Part shown: one piece after another, positions 9,341 to 18,540 of the stretch
How positions within the stretch are numbered: the stretch's first letter is position 1
Layout: each line of letters opens with the position of its first letter
NCBI RefSeq assembly: GCF_001949145.1
Contig: NW_019091377.1
Coordinates: 2,070,411 to 2,091,773, forward strand
Direction of reading: 5' to 3'
Origin: Acanthaster planci
Taxonomy: Eukaryota; Echinodermata; Asteroidea; Valvatida; Acanthasteridae
DNA length: 21,363 nt
Made by a program: the position numbers and the translations under genes
The notes under the pieces: model-generated
What the model was told of the DNA's origin: nothing
What the model saw: the letters and a program-made list of their open reading frames with translations, nothing else
The model's database searches: none

Positions 9341-10356
9341 CCTGGGGTCGGCAACTGCCCATTCGCAAGATTTACAACAGCCGTCTACAACATTTTACTA
9401 GATGGTGTGACGACCATGATGTTTCTCCAGCCGAAGCTCCTGTGAGTTCCATCGCAGACTTTTTCATGTATCTGTCCCACTAGGGCCTCCAGATTGCCAC
9501 GATCCACAACTACTGGTCGGTCTTGACAACCGTTCATTCGAGCTTCAGCGATGGATCGACGGTCTCTGATAACACTGCCATCCACCGTCATCTTCGAGGA
9601 ATGTTTGTCGAGCATCCTCACGTCAAATGCCTTGTTCTATCCTGGGACCATGGAAGCATCTTACTCGTTCTCGCTGGTCCCCCCTTCGAGCCACTCTCTG
9701 ATGCATCTAATCTCCATCTCAGCATCAAATTTTTGTTCCTTCTTGCGATCGTTACATCCAGATGCAGTAGCGAACTGCATGCTCTATCGATTGCCAAAGG
9801 TCACATCCGCAGGGAGTCGCATGGAATTTGCCTTATCCCAGCCATCAAGTTTCTAACAATATCCAGATGCCTACCTTCTGGCTTCCTGACATATTCGTTC
9901 CTGACATAACCTCACTTTCGGGAGATGACTCTGACGAGAAATGGTGTCTAGTTTGCACTCTCAAGTGGTACCTTGCCAGGGCCAAGCATTGCTGAGAGTC
10001 TAGTTCCCGGCACTTCATCACTACGACAAAACCGTTTCATCCAGCATTAAAGGACACTATTGTCCGATGGACAGTTTCGGCCATCATCTTTGTGAACTGA
10101 GACTGGTCGGCACAACATGACAAGATGACCCGATCTCATGTCAGGGCCCACGATGTTCAGGCTGCCTCTGCGTCCTGGTCATACTTCGTAGGAGTTCTGC
10201 CAGGTGACTTGCTGGAGATCACCCCTACCTTCACCAAGTGCTATCTAAAGCATGTTCTGCAGAGCGAAACAGCTCATGGCTCAGCGACCTTGCGTTCAGG
10301 AGTCTGGACAATGTCCAGCACTGTCCCGGGCCGGATGGTGAATACTTCATCATAGA
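9340..10356 (+). pseudogene. DIRS tyrosine recombinase, decayed
   Basis: The recombinase inserts the circular DNA copy of the element through a covalent tyrosine-DNA link. The core-binding part reads IYNSRLQHFTRWCDDHDV, then SIADFFMYLSH, an in-frame TAG (9481-9483), and IHNYWSVLTTVHSSF. The catalytic part begins with PPFEPLSDASNLHLSIKFLF and TSRCSSELHALS. A frameshift near 9850-9890 leads to LPDIFVPDITSLSGDDSD and TLKWYLARAKH. Two TGA stops precede VRAHDVQAASASWSYFVGVL and TFTKCYLKHVLQ. In R-x-S-E-L the first arginine appears as cysteine (TGC), and in H-x-x-R the arginine is glutamine (CAG); both changes are what CpG decay of CGN codons would give. The nucleophile tyrosine (KCYLKHV) is kept. 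The frame stops after about 25 more codons. Confidence 0.85.
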
Positions 10357-10640
10357 CATTTCTTTCTTCTGGTGAGTGTTTGCTTGGGCAACGCCCACTG
10401 ATGTTCGTCATCTCCGACATTGACGAGTGTTTAATTAAGGTAATCCAAGAAAACAACTGCACCACAGCGGTGCGGCTCGCCGTTGGGAGCACATCCCCTC
10501 AATCGCGCTGCATGGACTGGACGGCTCGGCCGAGGAAATCGCTACTAGATTACAACAGCACACTGCCACATGGTGAGTTGGCCCCGACTGGCCCCAAGTG
10601 CAGAGCAGCCTGCGTAATGGACTCGCCACTGCATAATAGT
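10357..10640 (+). other. Putative 3' non-coding end of the DIRS element
   Basis: The sequence remains GC-rich and without a coherent frame up to about 10640, where the TTTTCGCA-rich stretch starts. The text TGAGTGTTTGC near 10374 resembles TGAGTGCTTGC at the left edge (6520-6530). This could be a remnant of the element's repeated ends, but 11 bp with one mismatch is weak. Confidence 0.35.
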
Positions 10641-10654
10641 CGTGCGCGTGTGGC

Positions 10655-10945
10655 AAGTGTGGAGAATTTTCGCTGCACAATGCTTCTCGTTTTCGCATAA
10701 TTTTCAGAACCTTTCGCATTGCTTTCGTAAAATTTTCACAGTTTTTTCGCACACTGGTTTTTTTTTATCGGTGTTTTCGCAAATGTTCCATGCAGTGTCC
10801 ACAAAAGATTTGCACTGTTTTCGCACGTCGTTCACCCTTTCGCATCCGATTTGCTGCAAGTTCGCAGGGGGAAAAGTTGTGGTCAAAATGCGGAATGCGA
10901 ATTTCTTTCACATTTTTTCCCATTCCTTTTCGCAGCGTTAACTTT
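10655..10945 (+). repeat. Cluster of TTTTCGCA words
   Basis: TTTTCGC, CTTTCGC or TTCGCA occurs about ten times at irregular spacing of roughly 20-45 bp (for example near 10666, 10691, 10712, 10744, 10773, 10818, 10837, 10860 and 10926). The segment between copies is T-rich. Open frames across it on both strands are products of this low complexity. Confidence 0.55.
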
Positions 10946-11117
10946 AAAATGCAACGTATTATATATAAATGAAATTTACATGACATACGTGTAGGCCTAC
11001 ATAGAGGTACATGTGCATTGCACGTGTTGCGAGTGCATTCAGTCGCTTATAGTGCTGTGCGGTTATAAAGCTCAATTCTGTTAGGTCCCCTTGAGAACGC
11101 TGTAACGGGAATCTACT

Positions 11118-11640
11118 ATATACTTGGAACTTGTCACAGCCAAACACAACTGCAAGGACTTCGTGCACGATGTTGGCATACCGTTGCTTGGTTTCACTGA
11201 GGGACTTAAAGCTGAATGCAGTTCTTTTTTTCCTTAAACACAGTGCTGCACCAAGTTCTCGGGAGAGTGCATTGACCTGTATGACTACATCCTTGTGGGG
11301 TCAAAGAATGGGAGTGTTGACTCTTCACAGACAAAGTGTTTTACCCTGTCAACCATGTGAATTCTGTATTGTTTTAGCAACATGCAAAAGTTGGCAGTGT
11401 GGTCAGACAGCTTTGGGCTAAAAGGCTCAGATATGTGATCATTCACAAGTTTGGTCTTTGTCGGTGGAGTGTCCAGGCTTTTGATGTCATGGACCTTGCT
11501 TGTGTCTGTGTTTACACCGTTTCTCTAATACACCATCCCAAAGAACACAATCCGTTGTGTTTGGACAGTGCCTTTTTGGCTGTTGAACGTGAGTCAATTT
11601 TGTACTGCAGCCCCCAACAACTTTGGAATCTTGCTCGTGC
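11118..11640 (-). pseudogene. Ty3/gypsy reverse transcriptase end and RNase H fragment
   Basis: Read on the minus strand, the fragment starts at the end of the reverse transcriptase and runs into RNase H. In order it gives LTFNSQKGTVQTQRIVFFGM (about 11597), SKVHDIKSLDTPPTKTK, PKLSDHTANFC, then after a frameshift VVIQVNALSRELGAAL, and FKSLSETKQRYANIVHEVLA with VVFGCDKFQVY. These match the gypsy patterns L-x-x-K-C...F-F-G-H, P-x-K-V-x-A-I, L-S-x-H-T-A, V-I-Q-x-D-A-S, S-x-x-L-S-x-T-E-x-R-Y-A and E-x-L-A-x-V-F-x-C-x-x-F. The aspartate of the V-x-D-A-S RNase H motif is asparagine. A stop occurs after FFGMVY. The polymerase active site (Y-x-D-D) lies upstream and is missing. Similarity stops at FQVY, with unrelated sequence after it. 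Confidence 0.85.
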
Positions 11641-11644
11641 ATGC

Positions 11645-12540
11645 AAAACTGTTTTGCGCTCCAACTAAGTGACGTATGTTAAAACCTACATATGAACGGC
11701 CAAGCCCGGGAGCATTCAGCTTCATTAACAAGTGTAACAACGTGCTACAAGGTGTTTGGTAGTGGAGGGTGGGAGGGAATTTTTTTAACAGCCTAGCTCA
11801 CCGAAGGCAATGAGAAGAAGAGGCAGAGAGTGCATAAATGTGAGCAGAGATCGCATGACGAGCTGTGCAACAAGCACTGTGAGTGGCTGACTGCTGAATG
11901 GCTGGCCAATCCGACAGGCCGTACAATTTGATAACTTAGCCTTGAAACATGTCCCCCCTCCCCTCGGCCAAATAAGTTCTCCAGGGATGAGCCCCCAAAA
12001 ACCACATTTAAAACCAGCAGACTTTATTTCTAAAGGTAATGACGGAGCTTATTCTGAAGCTAAATTAAGTCTTTTGGTGATTTATTGATAATAAATCAGT
12101 AAAGAATTTACACATCTCATTTTTTTTTCATTTAAAGACTTCCTTAAATGGGTCCAATTTTCTTGTGTTTCTAGTCATTTTTCAGATCTCTACAGCTCTA
12201 CAAGTAGGAAATTTCAATAATGAAACTGAGTACAGGCTTGTTGCTCTACTGCAGTCAGGAAGGCTCAAAGAGGACTTAAACCATAAAAATTTGTATAAAG
12301 AAAAATAGTGACACTTTATCTGAGTTTTGTTACATAAATTTTGACTTGGGGTTCTCAGTAGATGCTGCTCTTAAATTCCTTTTTGAAACCCTATCATTTT
12401 TTCCAACTTTTATGTTCTTACTTCAGCAAAGCCACTGCATGCAAAATAACTTGATAGCATGTGTTTGGGAATATTGACATCTAAATGTTCACTATTTTCT
12501 AGTCAAACATTAATTGGCAATAACTTAAAAAACATCATAT
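11645..12540. other. Non-coding DNA
   Basis: No exon, RNA gene or transposon motif was recognised. The part up to about 11960 is more GC-rich and may be remnant of the neighbouring mobile element. The rest is AT-rich host-like sequence. Confidence 0.5.
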
Positions 12541-12544
12541 ACAA

Positions 12545-12679
12545 CTTTTCAGCCAAATAAAACGTCCTTCATCATGAAGTGCTTCATCCCATTTCGCACA
12601 AGGCTTGAATTCCTCTTGCAATCATCAGAAGCATCCTTGAAGGTCCAAATCATTCACTCGGGCATCTGTTATTGTCCAA
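12545..12679 (-). pseudogene. Possible protein-kinase catalytic-loop exon remnant
   Basis: On the minus strand a strong acceptor-like site (TTTTTGCATCTTTTCCAG, ending at 12680) is followed by a frame reading LDNNRCPSE, a TGA, then FGPSRMLLMIARGIQALCEM. A one-base shift gives MKHFMMKDVLFG. In protein kinases the helix before the catalytic loop often reads I-A-R-G-x-x-x-L, followed by H-R-D-L-K-x-x-N-V-L. The order and spacing fit a decayed kinase, but H-R-D is not conserved (HFM) and the match is short. It may be chance, or a decayed gene copy. A 84-codon plus-strand frame over the same place (12574-12828) has no recognised features. Confidence 0.25.
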
Positions 12680-12699
12680 CTGGAAAAGATGCAAAAACA

Positions 12700-13140
12700 A
12701 GAACACTCAATCAAAAGGTTATGACAAATACTGATTGGCATCTTTCTCCTTATTTAATGATTTACTTATTGTTTCATGTGTCAGCATCAATTCAGTTCAA
12801 AACCAATCAGAATAAATTTTCCTTATGATTGTTGTGTTTGACGTAAGGAAATGCTGCCCTTATCAACTATCTCTGCAGATAGTCATTGCAATATGTTCTT
12901 GTCAAAGAAATTTTAACAATCACCTGTCAGCCCCAGTCGTAAAAACAGGTTAACTTACATGCATGACGTAATATCGGACGTTCTGCACACATATGACATG
13001 TTTAAAAATATTTACTGACAAAAATCATTCAGGCCTAAAGCTAGTTCACCTTTCCCCCAATCATTGGCTGCCACAACAATCACATCCAGATAGTAAAATA
13101 TAGCCTAGAGCTGAGAGCGTTATAAGGCAGCAAAGCCATC
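12700..13140. other. Non-coding DNA, possibly LINE 3' UTR at its right end
   Basis: No coding feature is seen. The last 100 bp or so before 13146 lies downstream of the stop codon of the minus-strand LINE and may be its 3' untranslated region. No clear poly(A) or short-repeat tail marks the LINE end. Confidence 0.4.
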
Positions 13141-13146
13141 GACAGT

Positions 13147-14530
13147 CAGTGGAGCTCCAAGCTCGACTTGACTGCAGACCACCACACACGGCGGTCGCAC
13201 CAGTGCTTTCGCAACCGCGGCACAGGAAGGAAGGTAGAAGGGACATCCATATGTCTGTGGAGGCATTTCACAACCATAGCCATGCTCAAGTAGATTAACC
13301 TGTTGTAGATGGGTGGGAGATTAAGTTCCTGCAAACGTTGTTCATAGGAGAGGGAGTGTGCAATATTATACGGGAAGCATGATTTTGTAAATCGGCGCTG
13401 TACTGTCTCAAGGCACTGAATTTGATTCTTAAGATGAGGGAGCCAAACCGGAGTTGCATATTCTAAAACAGGCCTACAGAGAGAAGAGAATATTTTAATA
13501 AGTATACTTTTGTTACGGGTTTTAACAGTGCGGCAAATGAAACCAGAAATTTTAGAGCATTATTTCTAGCCATATCTACATGTTTGTTCCAAGTTAAGTC
13601 ATCAGAAAATATAACTCCAAGGTATTTATAAGAGTGGGAAACCTGCAAGGGTTCATCAGCGCCTGTTAGATAGTAAGGTCTAAGAGACTGCTTCTTTGAG
13701 CGGGTTATATGCATTACTTTGCACTTAGACGAATTCAGTTGCATGCGATTTTCTTTACACCATTCACTAATCAAGTTGAGATCCGCCAGTAAAATTACAC
13801 TGTCATTATTAGTGTTGATGATTCTGTATACAACTGTGTCATCAGCATATTAGGGTAATGGGGACTGTACAAGGTTAACCAAGTCAGTTGTAAAAAGACT
13901 GAATAGGACAGGACCAAGGACTGAACCTTGAGGAACATCACATATTACAGGTGTCCAGTCAGACTTGGCTTCCGAAAATATGACTCGTTGTTGTCTATTG
14001 GTAAGAAAGTTACTCAGCCATGAAAGAAGATGCCCGCAAATACCGTAATGATGTAGTTTCGATGAAAGGAGTGAATGGTCACATTTATCAAATGCTTTAG
14101 ACCAGTCAAGAAAGACGGCATCAATTCTCGGAGGTTTAGGTTTATCCAGTTCATGGGCCCAAGTGTCAAAAAGACTAGTCAATTGAGTGGTACATGAGCG
14201 CCGGGGTAAAAATCTGTGCTGTGAATCAGGGATAAGGCTATAAGAAGAAGGATTATTAAGTAAATGCTTTGATATAAAGCACTCTAACATTTTACAGGGA
14301 ACAGATGTCAGTGAGATGGGCCTCTGGTTAGAAATAGAAGATTTGTGGCCATGCTTGAAAAGGGGAACAACATTTGCCATTTTCCAGCGCTGTCGCACAT
14401 CACCTCTTGAAAGACTCAAGTTAAAAATTCTGGTTAAAAGCAGGTACAATAGAAAAACCAGCAAGTTTAAGCATTTGTGGTGAAATTCCATCTATGCCTG
14501 TTGGCTGGAATAGGAGATTAACTGCAAAAT
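13147..14530 (-). pseudogene. 5'-truncated LINE (CR1/L2/Jockey-type) reverse transcriptase
   Basis: The minus strand encodes the second half of a non-LTR retrotransposon ORF2. It starts with PTGIDGISPQMLKLAG (about 14510), shifts frame near 14445, and continues with IFNLSLSRGDVRQRWKMANV, NQRPISLTSVPCKMLE, FLDWSKAFDKCDHSLL, PQGSVLGPVLF and YADD (about 13840). These are reverse transcriptase motifs, with the catalytic aspartates in F-L-D-W and Y-A-D-D. A TAA (13850-13852) falls directly before YADD. The thumb region follows (WCKENRMQLNSSKC, YKYLGVIFSDDLTWNKHVD). After a second frameshift near 13545 the C-terminal part reads RPVLEYATPVWLPHLKNQ and QRRFTK, ending at a stop at 13146-13148. The endonuclease domain upstream is absent, as expected of 5'-truncated copies made by target-primed reverse transcription. 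The clade is not settled. Confidence 0.9.
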
Positions 14531-14534
14531 GTGT

Positions 14535-14925
14535 CAAAAATCCGTCGAAAAAATGCATAGAAAATGGCTGCCTTCACATGTGCCCTGCTTCTCCATGTCA
14601 TCGAGCTCAGCTTTGAATTATGGGGAGCATTTATCCTTGGCACTGTGTTGACATTGAGCAAGATATTGTAGGTCCCAGGGAAATTTCCAGCTGGTCAGGA
14701 TATCTGATCTGTTAATTGATCTGTGTGGCGATGACGATGGTGGATGGAAACCTCAAATTTAATGTCCCAAAGAAACGCTGGGCCAAGGGAGTCTCGGAAA
14801 ACATTTTTATTTCTTTATCTCTTGCAGATGATGTACATGTACAGTAACTGAAAGATAATAAAACCTGTTCTCGAAATACTACCAAAGGTTGATGGAATTT
14901 TTCAGTGTGGATTCGAGTTGCCGAT
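14535..14925. other. Non-coding DNA
   Basis: No element or exon could be supported. An acceptor-like sequence (TTTCTTTATCTCTTGCAG, ending at 14826) is not followed by a useful open frame. Confidence 0.5.
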
Positions 14926-14927
14926 TA

Positions 14928-15055
14928 TGACTTGAATCGCAATATTTTGTTTTTCAATTTTTACTGAGACTTGACTCGGAAAAAATGAAGTCACACTTGA
15001 CTTGAAACAACATGATTTGTGACTTGCCTTGACTTGACTAAATTTGACTTGTGAG
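14928..15055 (+). repeat. Degenerate GACTTG simple repeat
   Basis: GACTTG occurs at least six times in about 125 bp (14929, 14968, 14999, 15021, 15031, 15046), often within TTGACTTGA. Spacing is irregular. Low-complexity frames overlap it on the minus strand. Confidence 0.6.
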
Positions 15056-15228
15056 AATCGTTTGATATAAATACTAAACACGCTTTTGGGTGTCTGCACA
15101 TATTCATTTGAGAATGCACGCTCAACGCCGACCCTTTTACTCTAGGCCTGCGAGTGCGAAAGTAAGCTGCTTGTCTGTGCATTGTGTGACCAGGCTGGCG
15201 CGGGCGAGCCACATGCCGCCATCTTGTC

Positions 15229-15271
15229 AAGGCTTGGCTACGCTTGGCTCTTGGCTAGGCTTGGCTAGGCA
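15229..15271 (+). repeat. CTTGGCT short tandem repeat
   Basis: CTTGGCT occurs four times at 15233, 15243, 15250 and 15260, separated by GG, AGG or ACG spacers, giving a 7-10 bp irregular microsatellite. Confidence 0.7.
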
Positions 15272-15279
15272 TGTGTATT

Positions 15280-17100
15280 TGTTTTCAAGAAACTTGTTCA
15301 AATGGCTGCAAAAGAACTAATGGTACATGCACTACCTCACGCTTGTTAAATGAGCATAGCCAGTATTCTTGTTGCTTGAAAAAAAAGGTGACATTTGTGT
15401 ACTACTCCTTGAACAGTCAACATGATGCAATAAAATTTGTGTATACTTAATCATTATACAGTTTAGACCGTGCAACATGAAACTTAAGGCACCGTGAGAC
15501 AAAATTTCGGAATAATGAGGTTTTCACATTTTTAATTTCCCATGTATGATGCCTCTGATTATGACTCGGAGGCAGCTTTCAAGCCTGATTGCTATTGTGG
15601 CCCAAATGTAGCCCACACGTTTGTAGTCCAAACGTTAAATCTTTATGGTGGCCATGTGACCGCACTGAAGGAAGCTTTGTGCATGCCAGGACTAAATCCT
15701 GGCTGCTGCCACCTGCCCAACTGTAGCACACGTGCACCGCTCACATGTTGACTGTCCAATCACAGCTTATGTGTAGACAATTTCAACATGTGCTCCCATG
15801 GCAGTTCTGGAAATGTGCTTTAAGGGTAAAAAAAGAAAGCTGGAGGGAATGAAAAGACGAACAAAACCAAAAAAATATTTTGTAAGGATTCATGTTCACG
15901 TTCAAACATTTTGCATGCAAAATGGTACATCCTCAAGCGATTAAAAGGGAATGATCATGCGGTGAAACAGGAAAACCCCGGGCTGGCCCCAGCCAACATT
16001 GAGAGCTAGGGCTGCGTGTGTTGCTCTGCGGTGTGTGCTGAAAGCAACAAAGATCATGAAAGAATCATAACAAAAAAGTACACAGTTTTGATGGTGCACA
16101 TTGTCAGAATAACCCGAGATTTATTTATTTTCCTTCATGCATGTAGACGGGATCACTTCCATAATTTCACAGAACATTGTCGGAGAAAGAAAGTTTGCAG
16201 CAACAAGGTGAAATATAGAAATTGAAATACATTTACAATTTATTTCCTGGGCACAAATCAGAATTCAAGGTAATAGATGGACAGGTATGCAGTGTCTTAA
16301 GTAAGGCAATGAGATAATCGATTTACAATACACACTTTGTGTCTCTACTAAATTAACCAAAACATTAACCAGAACTCTGTATGTTGTAGAAGCTATGCTG
16401 AGAACTGCTGTTTAATTATTTAAGGTGGTGTACACCATTGGCAAAATCCCAAAAAATAAGACTACCATATAATCCGGAAATATCTTACTTGAAAGTACAC
16501 AACAGTCTCAATCAGTCTGTAAAATATTTCCACCCAGAATGCTGTAGTTTTTGAGAAAAACCCAATATTTTTCTCTTTTATTACGATGGTCGGCCAATAG
16601 AGTGACATGTAATTTCACTTCACACATCACATCCTCTAACAGGCACCATATTTCTTATATGTAGTGTTTGCAGATGTTGTGGGAGTCTCCATTAATGAAC
16701 GAATAAACCTAAAAGCAGCTTAAAATATATCATTATTCCTTCAACAAAAACTGAAATTATAGAAACCTGAGTGTTAGGCAGAAAGGTGAAAATTGGATCC
16801 GTGTGAAGTTGAAATTTATTTTAAGGAAAAGTTTTTTAAACGGAAAAACTGCTCCCTTTTTAAGGGAATGAGACCCTGTCATGCTTGTTTCCCACCCAGT
16901 GACCCACGGACGATGTTCGCTTGTACTACGAATGCCCTATAATTCATAGATTTTACGCAAGATAAACTATAAGATCTTCAATTTAAGCATTGAAAATGCC
17001 GCGCTGTTTTTCTCGATTTTTCACAAAGCAGTTGACTCAATCATAAAACTAGAGGAAAGTGGTTGTGAACAACCACAGAGCTGTTTCGGAAGTTTCTGTT
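15280..17100. other. Non-coding DNA before the tandem arrays
   Basis: No exon was supported. Small structures include a GGTGTACACC palindrome at 16426-16435 and a 7-bp stem with a 4-base loop at 17059-17076 (GTGGTTG...CAACCAC). The frames at 15542-15751 and 16016-16225 show no recognisable family. Confidence 0.5.
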
Positions 17101-17103
17101 TGG

Positions 17104-18330
17104 TGATAACGTCATCATGACGTCATAACTTTAGGAAAATTCTTTCATGAGGGTCATCGTTGCGTGTAACATTCATGTTGATCCAACCTCTGACAATTGC
17201 CCAAATGGTGGCTTGAAAATGTGTACAAAGTCAATGGGCTGGAATAAACATTGAAAAATCATTGACGTCATTTCTTTTGAAGAATTCTTGCACAAGGGTC
17301 TTTGTTTGATATCACTTTCAAAGCGATCAAACATCGCGAAGGTTTCCAAAAAGTGGCTTGAAAATGTGTACAAGTAAATGGACTGAAAACACCTATGCAA
17401 AAAAGCTGCTTCCTTATGATGTCATGTGATTTGCTTTTAAACTGAAAGAAAATTCTGAAATATTACTAGATATTCAGACTCTTGGGTATACGTGTTATCA
17501 AATGAAGATTTCTCATAGTAATTCTCAGCCGAAGTTCAGGACTACCCTCATTAAGATTGATAATATTGCGTAGTAAAAAAACGTGTACAAAACCTATGGT
17601 GAAAACTGGAGCTTTAATCTCATGTCACGTTGACCCCTGATGATGTTATTTTGACGATTTTTCTTTGGGAGCCTCGCTTTGTGAGGGATTTTAAGTGTAC
17701 ATTGAAGGAAATAATTCAGATTGACCATAGTGCCGAGGACAGGCTGACGAAAAACGTGTACAAAACCTATGGGGGAAGATTAAATATCCAAAAATTAATT
17801 TAAAAATAGGTGATGATGTCGTCGTTACGTCATACATTTAGCAAAATTCTTTCAACAGGGTCTTTGTTGTGTGTAACTTTGAAGTTGATCAAACCTCTCA
17901 AACTAACCCAAATGCTGACTTGAAAACGTGTACAAAGTCAATGGGCTAAATTAAATATTGAAAAATCAATACCAAATCACATGATGACGTCATCATGACG
18001 TCATTTACTTACAATAATTCTTGTATCAGGGTCTTTGTTGGCTGTCACTTTGTTAACAATCAAACATCGCAAAAGTTTCAAATTGTGCCTTGAAAATATG
18101 TACAAAGTCATTGAGCTGAAATAAATTTTGAAAATTCAACACTAAATCACATGATGACATCATCATGACGTCATTTCTTTAGAATAATTCTTCCATGTGG
18201 GTCTTTGTTGGCTATCACTTTGAACATTGCAAAGGTTTGAAAATGATGGCTTGAAAGCGTGTATAAAGTCAATGGGAAAAATTAAAAATTCTAAATTCAA
18301 AAAGAAATCGCATGATGACGTCATCATCAC
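17104..18330 (+). repeat. Tandem array A: diverged ~160-170 bp units with TGACGTCA palindromes
   Basis: About seven diverged units are present. Each carries GTGTACAA followed by variants of AGTCAATGGGCTGAA, then an ATTGAAAAATC-like stretch, a TGACGTCA-type palindrome, and AATTCTT...GGGTCTTTGTTG. GTGTACAA or a close variant starts at 17222, 17367, 17583, 17756, 17928, 18098 and 18259, giving spacings of about 145, 216, 173, 172, 170 and 161. Palindrome TGACGTCA occurs exactly at 17118, 17263, 17985, 17996, 18166 and 18316. The middle unit (about 17410-17750) is most diverged. No open frame runs through the units, so this is satellite-like DNA and not a protein repeat. Confidence 0.8.
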
Positions 18331-18540
18331 AAATGTCCTCTAGGACCATCCTTGGATGATTGTCCAAAGACCTGCCAAGTTTGAAGTCAATCAAAAATTG
18401 AAAAAGGATAGAAGTGCTGCTCAGAACAAAAAACCCATGATATGAAAAGAGATTTGATGTGAAAGAAGAAATAAAAGACGTGAGGTCATCTGTCTGTTTG
18501 CCAACAGAACAGAGGGCTTTTTGACATTCTTTTGTACATT
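18331..18540. other. Spacer between the two arrays
   Basis: About 200 bp links the arrays. It contains CAAGTTTGAAGTCAATCAAA, a phrase related to the 'gatttgaacccaatcggac' part of array B units. It is probably a strongly diverged or truncated unit. A 97-codon minus-strand frame here (18269-18562) has no recognisable features. Confidence 0.45.

Larger units (their letters stand above)
6508..10640 (+). mobile_element. Degenerate DIRS-type tyrosine-recombinase retrotransposon
   Basis: DIRS elements carry Gag, reverse transcriptase, an RNase H-like domain and a tyrosine recombinase in place of a DDE integrase. Here RNase H, the connection region and the recombinase appear in that order on the plus strand between about 8465 and 10356. 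A GC-rich, gag-like region precedes them. The left edge is set by a sharp composition change near 6508; the right edge is set only by loss of GC-richness around 10640 and is uncertain. I could not find the reverse transcriptase core, and about 1 kb of unlike sequence occupies its place. All domains have stops and frameshifts, so the copy cannot move by itself. The split direct or inverted terminal repeats expected of DIRS elements were not resolved by eye. Confidence 0.75.

Noticed and set aside
16426-16435. Perfect palindrome GGTGTACACC, considered as a transposon end
   Set aside because: No matching partner sequence or target duplication was found; a single 10-bp palindrome is weak.
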